Positions 47,868 through 63,300 of a stretch of 64,000 nt of DNA are shown in pieces. A program made the position numbers and the translations under genes. This DNA comes from Baylisascaris procyonis (taxonomy: Eukaryota > Nematoda > Chromadorea > Rhabditida > Ascarididae). The stretch lies in contig JAZARR010000124.1 of the NCBI GenBank assembly GCA_037389465.1, positions 1 to 64,000 of the forward strand. Reading direction: 5' to 3'. How positions within the stretch are numbered: position 1 is the first letter of the stretch; each line of letters starts with the position of its first letter. A model generated the notes under the pieces. That model saw nothing but the letters and a program-made list of their open reading frames with translations, was not told the DNA's origin and ran no database searches.

Positions 47868-50808
47868 AAATCACATAATCCGTCATTGTTAGCAAGATAA
47901 TCGGTTTGCATAAAAAATTTGCATAAAAATATGCATATACTGAAAGATGTTATAACATCGATGCATAGCAATGGCATAATATCAATTGTAATAAGATACA
48001 CAACGTCAATTACGCTTCTGAATGAATATCCAAGTTGGCCATAGTTGATCGACGTGGCCAATTTGGCCAAATCGAGCTTTGCGATTCACTGTTTGAGCCC
48101 CATATTCAAATGTTGTAACGAATGCGACTTCTTTTGTTTTAATGCAAATTTATTAGGCCAACAGTACTAATAATTCCAATATTATAGTTCACATAAGTAT
48201 CATGTGTAAGAAAGTATAACCAACTAAATATCCTAGAAATCCTGCAATAATCAGCATAAAATATCTTAATAGTCTGTAGTTGCTAGATGTTTTCAACAAA
48301 AAAATTATCCAAAGTAAAGCGAAAACGATTTCCTTGAGAAAAGAAACTATAAACATAATAAAAATTTCATATAATATAGTGTAAATTGGAGAATATTTAG
48401 ATCATAAATATATAGACGTTTAGCTGAGAACCGAATTTAGATTATTTAGAAATAAAGTTAATTGAAAATAAAAGAAGAATTCTCGATTCATAAAAAAAAA
48501 AAACAAGAAAGGCAAAACATTAAAGCGTAACAGATTCAAGTAAATGTCTTTGTAGGGATTCAAATTTGATCTCTTCGACAAACTTCCTTTAATCCTATAA
48601 AGATTTATATAATTTATTTACGTTTCTCAAAGATATCGTTTCGAAAGAATGAGCACTGAGACAAATCTAAATATCTTGCAGGAAGTAAAAAAAAAAAAGA
48701 ATTGGATGAGTCATGATATTGGATATGTTGGAAGAAAAAAATTCATTCGCCACAACTAAACTATAAGATCACGAATATTCATCCTTTCCAATGTTTAATT
48801 ATTTTGAACAAAACTATCCCTAGTTCTATTCACTGAAAGGATTTTCCTTTTGTTTAGAATTTTTCATTTTTTGTGAGAAAAGTTTTCACTTTCGAATATA
48901 TCTTAAGTCTGGTATAGTATTGCACGAAATTTGTACCGCCAGCATATTACAGGTATAGTACACCAGGTATTTAAAAAGGCGTCACAGGTATAGCAGAATA
49001 CCAACTTTAAGGAAAATTCAAGTATATCAATACATTGAGAATTCTGGTACAATCGCATATTAGAAGCAGTGATAACAATCACTAATGGACAGCAAGTCAC
49101 TGAATCAACACCGTTACTAGTATCTGCACATATAATGAATTGCAATCAACTATGTGAATGTGCACCACATTGATACCGGACCAAATGCGTTGAATGAGAC
49201 AGACTGATAAATGAAAACTGAAATGTGACCGGTAGTGCACTAGCCGTTATTATATTGTATTTCATTAACACGGTCAGACATGAGGAATCGATCACATTAA
49301 AATACCTTACAAAAAATGCCAACATTAGATATAAATCGATCCAAAATAGATGCAACCAGGATTTACGATGGGCACAGCACAAACTACCTCAGGTATCTCT
49401 TCTAAACTGCGGCTATCATATTTTATGCCCGTAGTTTTTCTTGCAAGTTGAACTTGTCGTACAGATGAATGCATAGGGTGCATCACACGTATGTGCATAG
49501 ACATGATGTCGCTTAACCTGCAGAAGGGTGAGTGAGAAGACCCACTAAAGAAGGTGAACAACCGATGTTTGGATCAGACCGAACCGATTCGATATTGGGA
49601 TGTCATTTCAACGTGACAGTATGCATCACCTCTTTGGATACTTCGTTAAATTCGACTCGTATCAACGAGTTGGATAGCATCAATAACGCATACGAAATTC
49701 AATTATAATTTTTATCATTATCATATCAGTTCACTTTTGCATAGGATATTGATTGAATTGGGTTTTTATTTATGCAGTGACAATCGTTCGAATATTCCAT
49801 AAAACTTCTCTGATAATTCGATAAATTTAAATTAAAAATCTATACAAATAAAAAGAAACACAAACAATGCCCAAAAAAATTTTGCATTAGTATGAAAAGC
49901 GTGGAAGTGGAATCGTTGTAGCACATAGCCGACTGACCACTATTTCGTAATGAGTTGAAAGCGAGATGAGAATGATGACTCACAAGTCGTCGCAAAAATC
50001 TATAAATAAAAAAGACAATATTTTTGAGATATTAGAGAATTAATAAAATTTCAAATAAATTTTGCACAACTTTTTCAAATTTTATGATGAGAGATTCGAA
50101 TATTTTAAAAATACTTTAAAATTATTAAAAATTCGAAATTCTTCTTGCACGATATGCGAATTATGTTGTGCAATGCAGTATTGCATAGAAGAAACAATAA
50201 AACTGCAGCAATAAATGTGCCTATTTCAAAAAATCATTGAAATATATCGATCATAATAATCACTGAATGAGTAATCTATAGTAGTATACTAAAATAGAAA
50301 TTTTCTAAGCAATGATGGTTGGACTCCGCTCCACGTAATTTATTCGAATTAAGCGGGATGATTGTCCACTACTTACGAGGAGATCAAAACAAATCTTATG
50401 ACTGTGAGGGATCGAATTAAATTTGTAAATGAAATTACAGAGTCCCCCGTTACTGGTTTTAATCAGATAAATTCTCTGCAAAACTATTCACTTCTCTCGA
50501 CGTTTGTCTGAAGCCACCATGGGAATACGTCTGCAGTAAGGCCTTTGTTATGTGAATATGAATGTAGAGAAGCATAAATGCTGAAAATTAATATGTTTAA
50601 GAATACTTCGTTATGTGTCATTTAATCAGCATAGAAAAAAAAACATATTGCAGATAAGGAAACTGCAGCATTATGCGAATTAATTTATATAAGGTAAAAA
50701 GTTGGGAATTATTTGAATAAAGCTGATTGAAGGAAAATGTCTTAGGTTAGTTGTTGAGTTCGCATTTGCTTTACTCAAACATAGAGAGATACAAGTTGAA
50801 AAGTTTTT
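47868..50808. other. intergenic, no supported gene
   Basis: About 2.9 kb upstream of the F-like gene. Small frames at 48,903-49,561 on both strands show no family resemblance. This is where the promoter of the F-like gene and the 3' end of the right-hand gene should lie. Confidence 0.5.
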
Positions 50809-51361
50809 TTATGAATCAATGAACCTTTGCAATTGCTTTTTGATAGTGTCGATGTTATAGCGCCTAATCCCCCGGCACAGAAGACGAATCGTTGAACTTA
50901 GTATTTTTTTCTCGGATACTTCATGAGTTAATGATGTCATTCAATTAATCACATCTCTACAATCCTTTCTACATCAACGTTTCCATGTTTTTTACTTATT
51001 TTTACAGAAGAAATATGTTAATCATTTCACACCCATCTTTTCATGCCTCATAAATATAAAATTTGCCTTTAATTGTTCTCTTTCCTCCCCCCCCCCACAC
51101 TCTTTACTCTCCACCTCCCCTCATTCCCTTCCTTCATATTCCCTCCCCTCCCCCTTCCCCCACATTTTTAGATGCTCTCATCGTTACCATTAGCAAATAT
51201 TCTTGAACCAAATAAAGCCTGAAGGATATTAAACAACAAACCTATAATATTTGATAAGTGCCCCAAGTCGCATAAATTCAGGACTTCGATCATCACCATA
51301 CTCCACATGTAATAATACAGCATGAATAATCTTATCGAATCGTTCTTTGATCGGATAATGA
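50809..51361 (-). other. possible SH2 end plus SOCS-box-like terminus
   Basis: Two exons (51242-51361 and 50809-50896) encode the last 69 residues of the right-hand gene. HYPI followed by about 20 residues and then RLGALIKYY mimics the end of an SH2 fold. The final 28 residues start S-T-I-R-L-L-C-R, like the S/T-L-x-x-x-C-R core of SOCS boxes that bind elongin C. This is pattern recognition only. Confidence 0.35.
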
Positions 51362-54300
51362 CTATAAATTTACATATAACATTTTTTTGAATTTTTTTTT
51401 TTACTCGGTTATCGCATTCGATTTGCATTCAAATAGAGAAAATTCTCATTTTAAAGTAAATAATGAAAGAGAAAAACATTTATTTTATTATCTCGATAGT
51501 TGAATTCAATTATGAAAGAAAAAAAAGAGAAAATATTTGCGAATATATTTAAAAGAAAATGGAAGAAAATTTTCAAGTGAAATTTTTTGCAAAACAAAAA
51601 AACGAAAAAAATAAATAAAATTCGAAAAAACTTACAAATATTCACCACGACTATTTCTATAAACAATATAAAGTGGTAATTCATTGTTTATCGAATCATT
51701 CTCATTGAATTCATGATACACCTAAATTAAATATTTCAGCCTAAAATCACTTCACTGATTGGTTTTATATAATCTTTCAACATCAATGAACAATCGATCT
51801 GATAACCTTTGACCTATATGTATTTGCATTTCCCTTGGGAGTGGGAAACAATTGAATGGTCATTTCATTTCCGTAAACGTTGCTGACTTTATAAAAATTT
51901 TTATATTCGATCTTATTATATTCGTTATATTATTGCATAATTTCATTTCTACAAAAAAAAAAAAGATTAATTCTATGGCCAATGAATATTTTTATTTCTA
52001 TTATTTAAATGTTTCATTCCGTTACGTTTACTATCAATGAAAATCATTCGTATAATTAGAAGCACTCTTTTGGAAAGTCTTTTCTTTCCTCTTGTAAATC
52101 AATTTCTTATACGACAAAGAAAATCAATAATTTGGAGTATTTTTGAGAATTTCAGCAAGAAATTTCACTATATCAATCAAGCGACATAAAAATTTTTTTC
52201 GAAAAGAAAATTCCATATTTTTATATTCATTTTATAAATCAAATTTATCGAATTCTGCATAATTATATAAAATTACATATCTAAAAAATAGAAAATAGAT
52301 TGGTGGCTCGTAATAAAAATAAAAAAATGTGCCCGAAATGCTGTATTTCTCCATACGAACATCTCCGAGGTTTTTCTTGTAACAATACCGATATAATAAC
52401 GTTTTAGTGGACAAGTTGACTTCGGATCCACCGAAGATGGACTAAATCTGAAAATAATATTTCCCTTCAGTAGCTGATTTGAAGTCGTCTTATAAAACTC
52501 TCAAATCGTATGTCGATCGCGTTATAAAAAAAGGAAAATTTTTTCCATCAACGATCAATCGATTTCAGATCAATCGAAGTGGGTCAGTGGGAGTGGGTCA
52601 ATGGGGAATGGGTCAGTGGAAGTGGGTACAAGTAATCGGATCAATCAAAATATGAAAGCATTATTAAAAAGACTTTTTAATTCCTTTTGGAAGTAGTTGG
52701 TCAGGTGAGCAGGATATAAAAACTCATATTTTTTCCGTCCATATGATATAGTTCCTCACTTACTGCTGAATGAACAGAACGAGAGCCTCAATTATTGCAG
52801 GCTGACATTTAAGAATTTATACTTAATTGAAAAAGTGGTAAATCATAAAATCAGTTCGAGTAAATCAATCGAACTTAACAACTTTCTTCCATGATCATTA
52901 TCATTCCCTAATGAATTGTGCAAAATTGATTTCGATTAGAAGTTTACAATTTTCTTGAGTGCATTTGAATATTTCAAAGCAAATGAAGCATTGAGAAGTA
53001 TGTGAGATACGTCCATTAAATTCGCTTCATCTGATTGCTATTTCTTGCTTCAGAAAATCATGACTGCCTATAATAGAATGACGAGTTCCGCCTATCCCTG
53101 CGAGATGAGTGCTTAAAGATCGAGATGTGCCACCTTCAAGGGGTGTGGGGAGACCCAAAACTGAATTTTCCTCTTGTGGGAGATTAATGATCCACCCGAA
53201 GGATAGCTGAGGCTTCACAGAATGATATCACTCTTGCATATATTTGCGTTAAGTAATGTGATAATAAACGGAAATCGTTTCTAAAATAAATCACCTTCCT
53301 ATCTGGGATCACCTTCATATCCCTTATACCTTGATCTGCTTAAACGCTTTCATTTCTCGTTGTAAACCTAGTTTGAGAGGCAAATGTCATAATTTACAAT
53401 GTCTTCATATTATAATGCATCATCGTTCTCTACGAGTGAATATTCTTAGGTAACAATCCTTGCAAGGTGAGCAGAATAAATAAGAATGCGGAAATTTGCA
53501 CTTTTCACATACCCTAGTATGAATTCGCTCTTTCCATATTTGCTTTCTTCGATCCCATCGTTCGAATCTTCGGTGGATTTCACCATAGCGTTTAGCGGTT
53601 TATACCTCACTTCAGTGAACCTAAACCGTCAGTATATCATCATAACTCTTTTATATTAGGATACGCATAAGGTTTCTTTCATTCCTCGGGTTCCATAAAG
53701 CTAGTTACTCCAATTAATGAGGCTACAAAACGTGCGCTCAAATCTGCTTCTTCCTCTGCGAAAGCAATGAGTGATCCGGAAAGTACCGGGGGCTTTGTTG
53801 GACGAGATGGCGCAGACGAGGTCCTTTCACACCGTGGGGGGGGGGATGACCGCTCACTCGTTACATCGTGGGGAACTATCTATGGCCATTATCAAAGTGC
53901 CTACATTTTCTAGTGTGCCCCTGAGTAATTTTCTTCCTTCAAAGGTATGTCAATTTCGATGAGAAGTTGTAAACGACCATTTTGCGATTGTGTTATCACT
54001 GTAAGCATCAAATAGTGCAAAAACCCTTACGATTGGCTGTGCTGTAATCTGCATTTGTTTTCTCTTTCTAACCGACCCTCCGAGAGTGTTTTCTAAAAAT
54101 AAAAACAGTTCAATTCTATGCTCGCATAAAAATACGATCGTCTACTTTATAATGTATAGATAGAATCAAAATTGGTCAGAGAGTGCTTCTTAAGAAGCTT
54201 CTTCAGTAAAATTCACGGTTCGTCCCAGAATCTCATCGGACAACATTCATCACTTACAGAAGACTGAGCTGGGCTACGAGTAGGGACTTTTATAACGATT

Positions 54301-57300
54301 ATCAAGTTTGTGCTAGGTGTTCATCAATACGGCACAACAACAATAACGACCACACTAAGGTTGAATAAATGTTGGTGAGTCGACAACTAGCCATCAAAGA
54401 AATCGTGCATTAATTTAATTAAGTGGTTGATCGATAATCTGATTCATATGCAAACGATCATAAGCAGTGATAATTGAAGTAGAGAACAAAACCATAAAGT
54501 CATCCCAAAGTTTTCATTCAAATTTTATTTATACATTTCACTATATTTACGTAAATATTGCTAGATATTCATTTAGGAAACACTTCCTCGTCTAACATAG
54601 ATGACTAATAAATACAATATGAGATTAGAGTAAATGATCAAAGATCATTTGCTTATGTGAAAGATCATGATAGATGCTTATCAACCATAATGCAAACAAC
54701 TACAAATGCCAATGGAATTGTAAGAGTGAAGACTTAGAAGACTAATGGTTCAGTTAGATAAGCATAAACCTACAGTCAATTCCTTGTTGGAGGTGCTTGA
54801 TTTCTTTGATGTATCCTCCTCATCTTTGTCGTATTCATGAACATCTCTTCGACCCTTTCCTTCAAGTTTTTTAATCTCTCAATAAACATTTTATTCTTTC
54901 GTAACCGAAGGTGACAAAGAGGGAACTTAACTCTCTATGGTTCCACAAAGTATGGAAACCAATAGCGATGTCATACTATTATCAATTTTAATTATTTATC
55001 GCTGATGGATAACCAGCTTTGAGAAACAGTGAGGTATGCATATGTGATAACTCAGTGCCTCATGCCGTCACATACTATCGAATAAAGAGCAGTATTCCAC
55101 CGATGATGACCGATTTCTTGTCCATTTCTTGATCTTCCAGAAATTTTCCAACGTCCACTTAACTCTTTACAAAAATAGTCCATAGAGGACTAGCTACAAC
55201 TTAGCGTTAATGTTTTCATGTATTGTTTGAAAAAAGTTCCATTTATTTTAATAAAAAAACTAATAGGCTTAATTGTTTTACTCTGAAGCTTATTTCTTAT
55301 GATTACAACTATAGCAGTGGAAATATTAGCATAGGACTTTTTATACTCTCCTACCTGAAAAGTCTCACAATTTTCTACTCCCTACCAACCTATAAACCTG
55401 AAAATGTTTGGTGTAGGGGGTTTTTCATAGAACAGACTGAAAAAGAACTTTTTTTTCTTATAAAGTTTTGATCTAAATGAAGGAAAAATTTGTAAACCTC
55501 TAAATCCGCTTGATTTATTTGGTTTGCTATTAATCGATGCCACGAGATTATCTGGAGAGTCACGTTCCGAGAGGTATTTCTAAACGAGAATGTATTGATT
55601 ATTTCAACGCTATTTGTTGTTTCGGTTTTTTTCTAACGTAGATACATTTCTATAAGGTTGTGTGTGGCATTTAAGTATATCTCTTCTATATATTCCCCTC
55701 GGGAACCAAAAAAACTCCTAGCATTAAAGCATGAAAGCTAACAAGCTGGCAGTATGTGTGGTGCACAAAGACAAATGTAAATATTCGAGATTATCATAGA
55801 AAAGGTTATTTAATCGCCAATTTCCTTGTAAATTAGCGTTGATGAATACTAATTTCACGTGGCAATCATTAATGAAAGGTGAGCAATAATAAACTTACAG
55901 AAATTTGCGTGAATTCGTTTCTATTCGCTAAACGTTGTCTTGCTCGATGTGGATTCGAAGATGACGCTATTGCACATTGACGACCATGCAAACAACAACT
56001 CACGCAACCCTTAATCAACTACATCTCATTTCTTTTCGTATTTCAACTCAAATTAGTCATTGTTCAAGACGATACTATTGCATGTTAGACCTTTAAATAA
56101 AGTTTTAAACGATGAAAACATTGTCAGGAAAAGCGTTCAATAATTGACTTAATTTATTTGCTCTAATATCGATTTGCCAAGATTTTCTAAAGACCACTGA
56201 GTATAAACTCTTAATTTTAACTCAAATAATTTAATACAGCTTCGAATAGGATGTGTAGATAGATAGATAGAGCATCTTTATGCAAATGAAGTATGAAACG
56301 ACAGTTTGAGTTTCTTTCTCGGCACATTTATACAATGTCATCTCACTTACATTACAATCAATCTTAGAGTGCTATTATTCTTGAGAATATATGAAATCTG
56401 GCAGGAAACTTTATGAATGAAAAATAAAATTTGCTTACAGCATTCGTTTTCATTATTTTTCGTTGTCGATTCCAATTATCATTCATTGTCTCGATAAACG
56501 AGTGCATCTGAAGAGAGAGAAAACATAGTGGAATTCATTCATCGTTATTATTGTTCTGAGATGATCGACAGTCGACCGCCACGTGAAATGGTCGAGTGTC
56601 GAGTTGGATGGTCGCCCGACGATCACGATTTTGAATGGTTTTTTTTTTCAATTTTTTTCGCTCCATTTCGAAGTCACTAATTTTTTTATCAAGTGAGAAG
56701 ACGACTAATTCTCCTAAAAAAAAATTCATCTTGCAGCAATGATAAGGATATTGCCTAAATCAAATTTCGACATCCGTCATCGGCAATCTATGATATGACG
56801 GTATACTTCTGCATTGGCAAATAACTCTACCGCAATCCATCAATTGATCGCCTTTCCGTTTCCGTAATTTTGTGCCTAAAGAATTTGAAAACGGAAAACC
56901 GATAGTCAACGATTAAAACCCGTATGCTCAGAATTATCATTACGTCAACCCATCAAATGCGCTCACCAGCTAATGCAAACACGACCACCTCGATAGAAAG
57001 CGTAAAGAATAAGTGAAATGATTCAACGCCTTCTTGATCACAAATAACCTCATAGCGTTAATAATTAATTTCCATCCTTTTTTTCAGAATTTTTAAATGA
57101 TGTTGCATAATTTACGTTCAATATTTTCTGTTAAAGCTTGTTTCAGAATATTTGACTTTTAAACTTCGAAAGATAGGCAATTACAGAAATTAGCTTATAT
57201 TTAGATATGATTACTGAAGTGCTAATTCGAAGATGCCTCAGTGCGACGAACACTTCCGAAATAATGGTGATCATAGGAATCTTAGATTCCGGTGCATTCA

Positions 57301-60300
57301 TTTGAATAAAGTCGCATTTTGAAAAGTGAGGGAACTAGGAAAGGAACGGAGAAGGAAGTGGGCTGAGGATGGGTATTTCTTGCTTTAAGATACGCCTCAT
57401 AAATGCAATATTCGGTGCTCAACCTAAACATCATTATCTGAAAGTTTTTAACGATATACATTCTGCTTCATATATGAAAAACTCAGTCCGGCATAAGATG
57501 ACTGAAGCAAATTGGATTCCACAAAGCAAATGGGATGGTGCGACCGAGGGATAGCATGACCTGAGGTCTTCGCACTCCCACTCGTTCTACTCATGAGGAA
57601 CAACCAATAGAACAAACTAGCAGCAAATAGTGCTGAGTGAAATCCCTCGCAAGAGATTCACTTTTTCTTCTTCGATCGATTGCTGTTCAAACTGCACCAG
57701 CGTAACACATATGCAAATTTTTTTGTCATATTTAAATGTGAATAACTCTTTTCGAAGATAAGCGAGTCAATTGAAAACCTCAAAGTGTGTATCAACTCCA
57801 CAAATTTCCTAATTTCCATTCCAATAATTCATGAGTTGAAATAGCTAAGCAGACAGATAGATAGACAACAGACAGACGGACAGGCAGACAGATAGACGGA
57901 TACAAATGTGGGAATGCATATAACGCTACCATAATGCATTTTTAGAAAGCGGCTCTCCGGAAGCTCACAAAAAATAAATTTGATAAGTGGTGCATAATCT
58001 AATAAACTTGTCCCAACCTCATATATGAGAACTGCTTTTCCCATCTTTCTATATCTCTGAATTCCTTGAAGAATAAATAAGAAGCACATAATGATGGGAA
58101 CATTTCATTGCAAAACCTTAGGATTATACACAAATATCGAGCTACTTATATATATATATATATATGAATCTATCTGTTGAATTATTTTAATTCGTGGAAA
58201 AGATGAGACTTATTTGGCATAATCTATATTAATGCGACCACTCTAAAACTCAATTTTCACTTCTACAATCACCTTGTTATAAATTACACAGGTGATAAAG
58301 CATCAAAGACGGTTGGAAATAAATAAAGAGTCCGCTCAACAAGCATTCTACCAACTAAACACTATTATTTTACTGATCACGATATGAAGTCTTGCTAAAT
58401 ATGCAAATCATTGAATGAAGTCTTATTAAATATGTAAATTCGATCGGCAATTCAACCAACCGAATGTTAACTCACCGCGTAAATCGATAAGCGACTAGGA
58501 AAAAATATAAAGGGATGAAATTTTTTTCAAATTTGTTTACTTTCAAGAATTCAATTACAAAAAAAACTCAATCCAATTAAAATAACAAAATATATATCAA
58601 TTAAATGCCCCGTCTCCAATTTGCAACACAAAAGCAATGCAAAAATCACAAATCACATTTTAAAAAAGTGAAATCTGAAACAATGGTGATCAATCAATCA
58701 ATCAATCAATCAAAAACTATCAGAAGATCAACACAAATCGATGCTCTCATAGAATTTATATATTCTAATTTAAAATAAACGCTCACTCAATATTTATAGG
58801 CATATGTGCCAAATTAAGAGCAATCAATTCGAAATGCTCAAAATTGGCTCATTAGAAAATTGACTGGGAAATTTGCAGAGCAAAATTTTTTATGTAATAA
58901 ATTTCAACGGATTGATTTTTTAAAGGAAATTAAATTTTGAAACGATGCAAGTCGTCCCACTAAAAACTGTCGAGAGGGAAAACTGAAAGACATAGGCATA
59001 CTTCGAACCAAAAAAGAGTGAAATATTCTCTAAACGAGGATCCCATATTTTGCCTATCCAGAAAAAAAAACAAACTAACTAAGAGCTAAGCAATAAGAGA
59101 CTCGATGATGTTCGAAGCAAAACAAACAATAAAGAAAAGAAAACGAGTTACAAATTCTTCACAATCGAAAGATCTGATTCAGATCTACGCTGATTCAGAT
59201 CTATTTTATTATTCATAAATCACAACGATAGATGCAACATGAGCAAAAATAAATTGGACTTTCCTTTTGCTCTTATCTCCTTTCAAGGGAGATCAAGAGT
59301 GATACTGCTACATAAATGTTCACTGATGGTAAAAAACAACTGAGTCGAGCTCGAAATTCACGTGCTTATGGGTGAAAAGAAAGAGACAATTTTGAGCGTG
59401 AGCTACTTTAGAATAAATATAGATCTTAGCAAACGAATTCCTTGGGCCATTCAAAAGCAACCTGCCTAGCAGTCTGATACCATATCTTCAGATACCCTCA
59501 ATTAACGTCTCCCTCATCCTTCATCGATGCTCATGGATCTCAAATATGGATTAAGCCATTCGATACACCATTAGTCGGTAGTAGTACAGCTACGAGTGAG
59601 CTGATTTAAACTAGAGCGAGGATGCAGATGATGTGAGCGACGACATACACTATGTTTGTCGGCAGCGGACAACCGATCGACGGTAATGTCTGTTTCATTG
59701 ATGAGTTCACGAACTTCTTGCAGAAGTCGAGCTCGATCTGTGTGCGATAGGAAAACCTATAAATGAGCAGTTTTTAGCTCCATTCAAATAGCATCAATTC
59801 AAAAAAGAAACCTCTAGCATAAATCATTATAAGAAATAAACGAATATTTCAAAAATTTACCTGAAGAATATTGCTATCTGCAGTATCACAATCGTAAAGT
59901 TCTTCACCCTCGGAAACCCTCCATGCAACACGAATTTCAGCCGTCCGCTTAGGAATACTTGTCTGATGCAGTAGTACGCCTTCACTTGTTGGGAAATTGA
60001 TCAGGATGTGATGCTGACTTCTTACTCCTTTCGATGAACATTCGCCGTTTTGGGAACTCTGAAATGATATTTCTACTTTCCACCCTAATTAAAAGTGAAA
60101 GGTGAAATTGGGAAGGCGGGTAAGTTGATACTGAACAAAGGGAAAAAACAGACAGGGGATGAATATTTTCCCGTTGAAATTAAGCAGTTGAAAGTCAATC
60201 ATATTTCTCAGTGCACAATTCGCTGACTAGATAAATTTGTAGCCGAAACTGCTCGTTAAGACTGCCCATAGAAATGGGTGGGAGGAGTCGAGAGATACGA

Positions 60301-63300
60301 TTGAGATATCGGGAGAGAAATGCTGGGGAAATGCTTGAAAAACCGACGGCTAAACGAGGTGCGCGGGGAAACCCGAGAAATTCATTATACAGAAAATGTG
60401 TTTAATTTGGTAAACTTGGCAACTTTTTTCAGCATAACCTTTCCAGGTATAATGGTAGATAATGCGTCGTGTATGCGATATACCCGAACAAAAATTTGGT
60501 GCAGTGATATTTTGCAGAAGCAATCAACACAGTAAGCATTGGGACTCAAACGATCTATGCATGATCGCTTTTGCAAATAAATCAAACGCAAAACGTGACA
60601 GAACTGCCGAAAAATAATGAAATCTGCAAATTAGTGTATTCATATTTAACGCTTGTGCGTCTGTTTGTCTGTGCGTATTTATGCACCCGTCTGTCTGTGC
60701 TTGTACATGGATCGATCTCCACGCCCAGTAGTTTCAACTTCGGAGCCACTAAACCTAAAGCTGTAAAATCTTGTGTGTACAGTGTACTTCTATGCCATAT
60801 TTCACAACGATGAATAGACGATTCAAAGTGGAAAATTTTGCATGCAATCTACAACAGTCAATTTTTTCACTTCTTCAGTGATCGACTCACAGAAAAATAG
60901 ATCTTCCGAAAGAGATTTTCATAAGTGACCAAGCGAAACAAAATAAAATAGAAGCATATTTACTATTTTCTAGTGTCTTATGAAACAAATCGGTGAGGTA
61001 TGCGAAACCAAAAAGCGCATATTGTGCCAGCACCTCTAGCTCAATTAGAGTTGCCATTATAGCGCTGAACTCCCAGTATGTAATGATCGCCTTATCAAAT
61101 TAGGGCCGGGTTTTATCTTAAGCCTTATTGAAGTAAATGTTTATTATGAAGCATCGAAATATAAAAAAATATAAGTTTGTAATGAAAGAAAAATCTTCGA
61201 TGCAAATATAACTTCATATTGGTAATAAATGGCAAATTTCAATCATTTCATCACTTTAAAGAATTATCCTTTTCTATGAAAAATGAAAGACATCTTAATA
61301 AAATCAACGATATACCCGAAAACCTGTGAAGAAGAAAAGACGGGAAACATTCGAATGGATTGTTCCTTTCTCAATATTTATTTGGAATATTCGAAATTTT
61401 CTATCTATTTTCAACCGGCGTCCATCAGTGATAACTGATATAAACAATCCAGGAGAAATAAAGTTCAAATGATATTGTATATGATCCACGCACTACGTGA
61501 TACGATAACTGATATAACGCTTATCAATAAACAAAAAGTAACAAAGGTAAAAATCAATTACATCGTAATAATATGGCCAAATCTGTCGTTAAAGTTTGCT
61601 TTCCCAACAGTGTTTGTTGAATGAAATCCAGAATAACGTCGAATGGAGCGTAAATGGCGAATTATGTTTACCTGTGATATTCCAAGAAGATTTTCGAGAT
61701 AAGCGACTTCCCATGCTGTGGAATTACGTGCTGCATGCAATAGACGTCGATGAGAGTCCGATTTTGGCTCTAATGAAGTGCTCACAAAATATATACTGTT
61801 GTGACTCTATAAGTATTTCCCATTAATGGAATTTATAGATTAAACAAAGATAATCCATGATAAACTCAACTGGCGAGCAATTATCATGCCAGGATTTTAT
61901 TGTTATGATAAGCTGTGATAACGAGATATAGGCATGAGCTTAATTAGGAACAATTTTCAGGTAGTATTCCGCGTTTCCGTTGCCAAATATTGCGATGATT
62001 TGACAAAATGAGAGGAGAACATTTGGCGAATGATGCATATTATGCAAATTGATGAATGCCTCTTCTAGGATTTGGGAATCGACTTGTTTGTTTTAATAGA
62101 TTTGATAAAAAAGAAAGCAATTTTCGTTCACTATGACAGGTCTCTAGCAGTATATAATATTATTTTGAAGTATTTATAAACGTTAAAACAAAACTATTTG
62201 ATAGAAATTTCCAAACACCGATATAATGAAATTATAAAATGAATAAACCTTAAGCATGGATAAAGATTTTGGAAAGAATTCAATCTTACTTTTGGTGGAA
62301 ACTTTTCTCTACGACAAACAAAACAAGTAGTCAGTCATTTAAATCCTCGAAATTAATAATAATAAATACATCTGAGGTAAATATATAAAAATTCAAATAT
62401 ATTAAAATATGCAAAAAAAATTTTCAAATCTCTAATTGCTAAATTTCTTCCCAATATTGTTTTTTATTTCTACAGAAAAAAAGAAAATCGAAAAAAAACT
62501 AACCTTATAATAACCACGAATAAAGAGTAATGAAGGGAACGATCGATTAAAAACCGATTTCATTGTATGCATAACAAATGATTCAATACCCGGAAATATA
62601 TCTCTCGTTTGTTCGGCAGTAAGATATTCCACAGCATATGGTACTTGATCTCGTGCACATTCAAATAGAGTACGTTGTGAATCGACCATTGCAACTGTGC
62701 CTTAAGAAAAAAAACAACAAAGCAACTATGAATTTCATTTCAGTATAGTAAGATCAAGTTACTTTCTTTCGATTAATCAGGTTATATATCGATCAATTGA
62801 TGGCCTTGAAAATATCACATAATATACCGGTTTCAAATTTCGGTTTTCTTTTTTGAGTGAAGGCACAAGTACTAGAATATCACTGATGATGGAAATGGAA
62901 TCCACTGTCCGGAAATACGGTTACAATGTTAATGCTGAAGACTTGCTTATTCGTCGCTCATAATATCCGGAATCTGATCCGGAAATATTCCTGATCTTGT
63001 CAGCGCTTTCACCATTCAAATGATGTCAAATTCTGCGAATATTACAACAAACAATGTCAAAAAAAGTAGGATTATTGTCATGCAAACGGATCGCAAAGTT
63101 AATTTCTAAACGTTGGCGAGATTTTAACTCGAATAATTCATCGGCAATATAATAGAGCACTGAAATCTCATTTTCTGAACTGGAATAGTGGATCTTCGAA
63201 TTGAAAAAAAAAAGTATTTTGGATGCGTTTCGCAGAAATGACCTGAACGAGGTGGATGTAAAAGATATGAAAGACGGCTTCCACTTTTCGCGGTTCATCT

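Noticed and set aside
53513..53620. Alternative frame of this exon reading an Arg/Trp-rich peptide
   Set aside because: It has a stop just upstream with no acceptor in between; the other frame joins both neighbours in phase.
61672..61806. Alternative frame beginning SQNRTLIDVY
   Set aside because: Its donor phase would cause a stop early in the next exon; the chosen frame is open on both sides.
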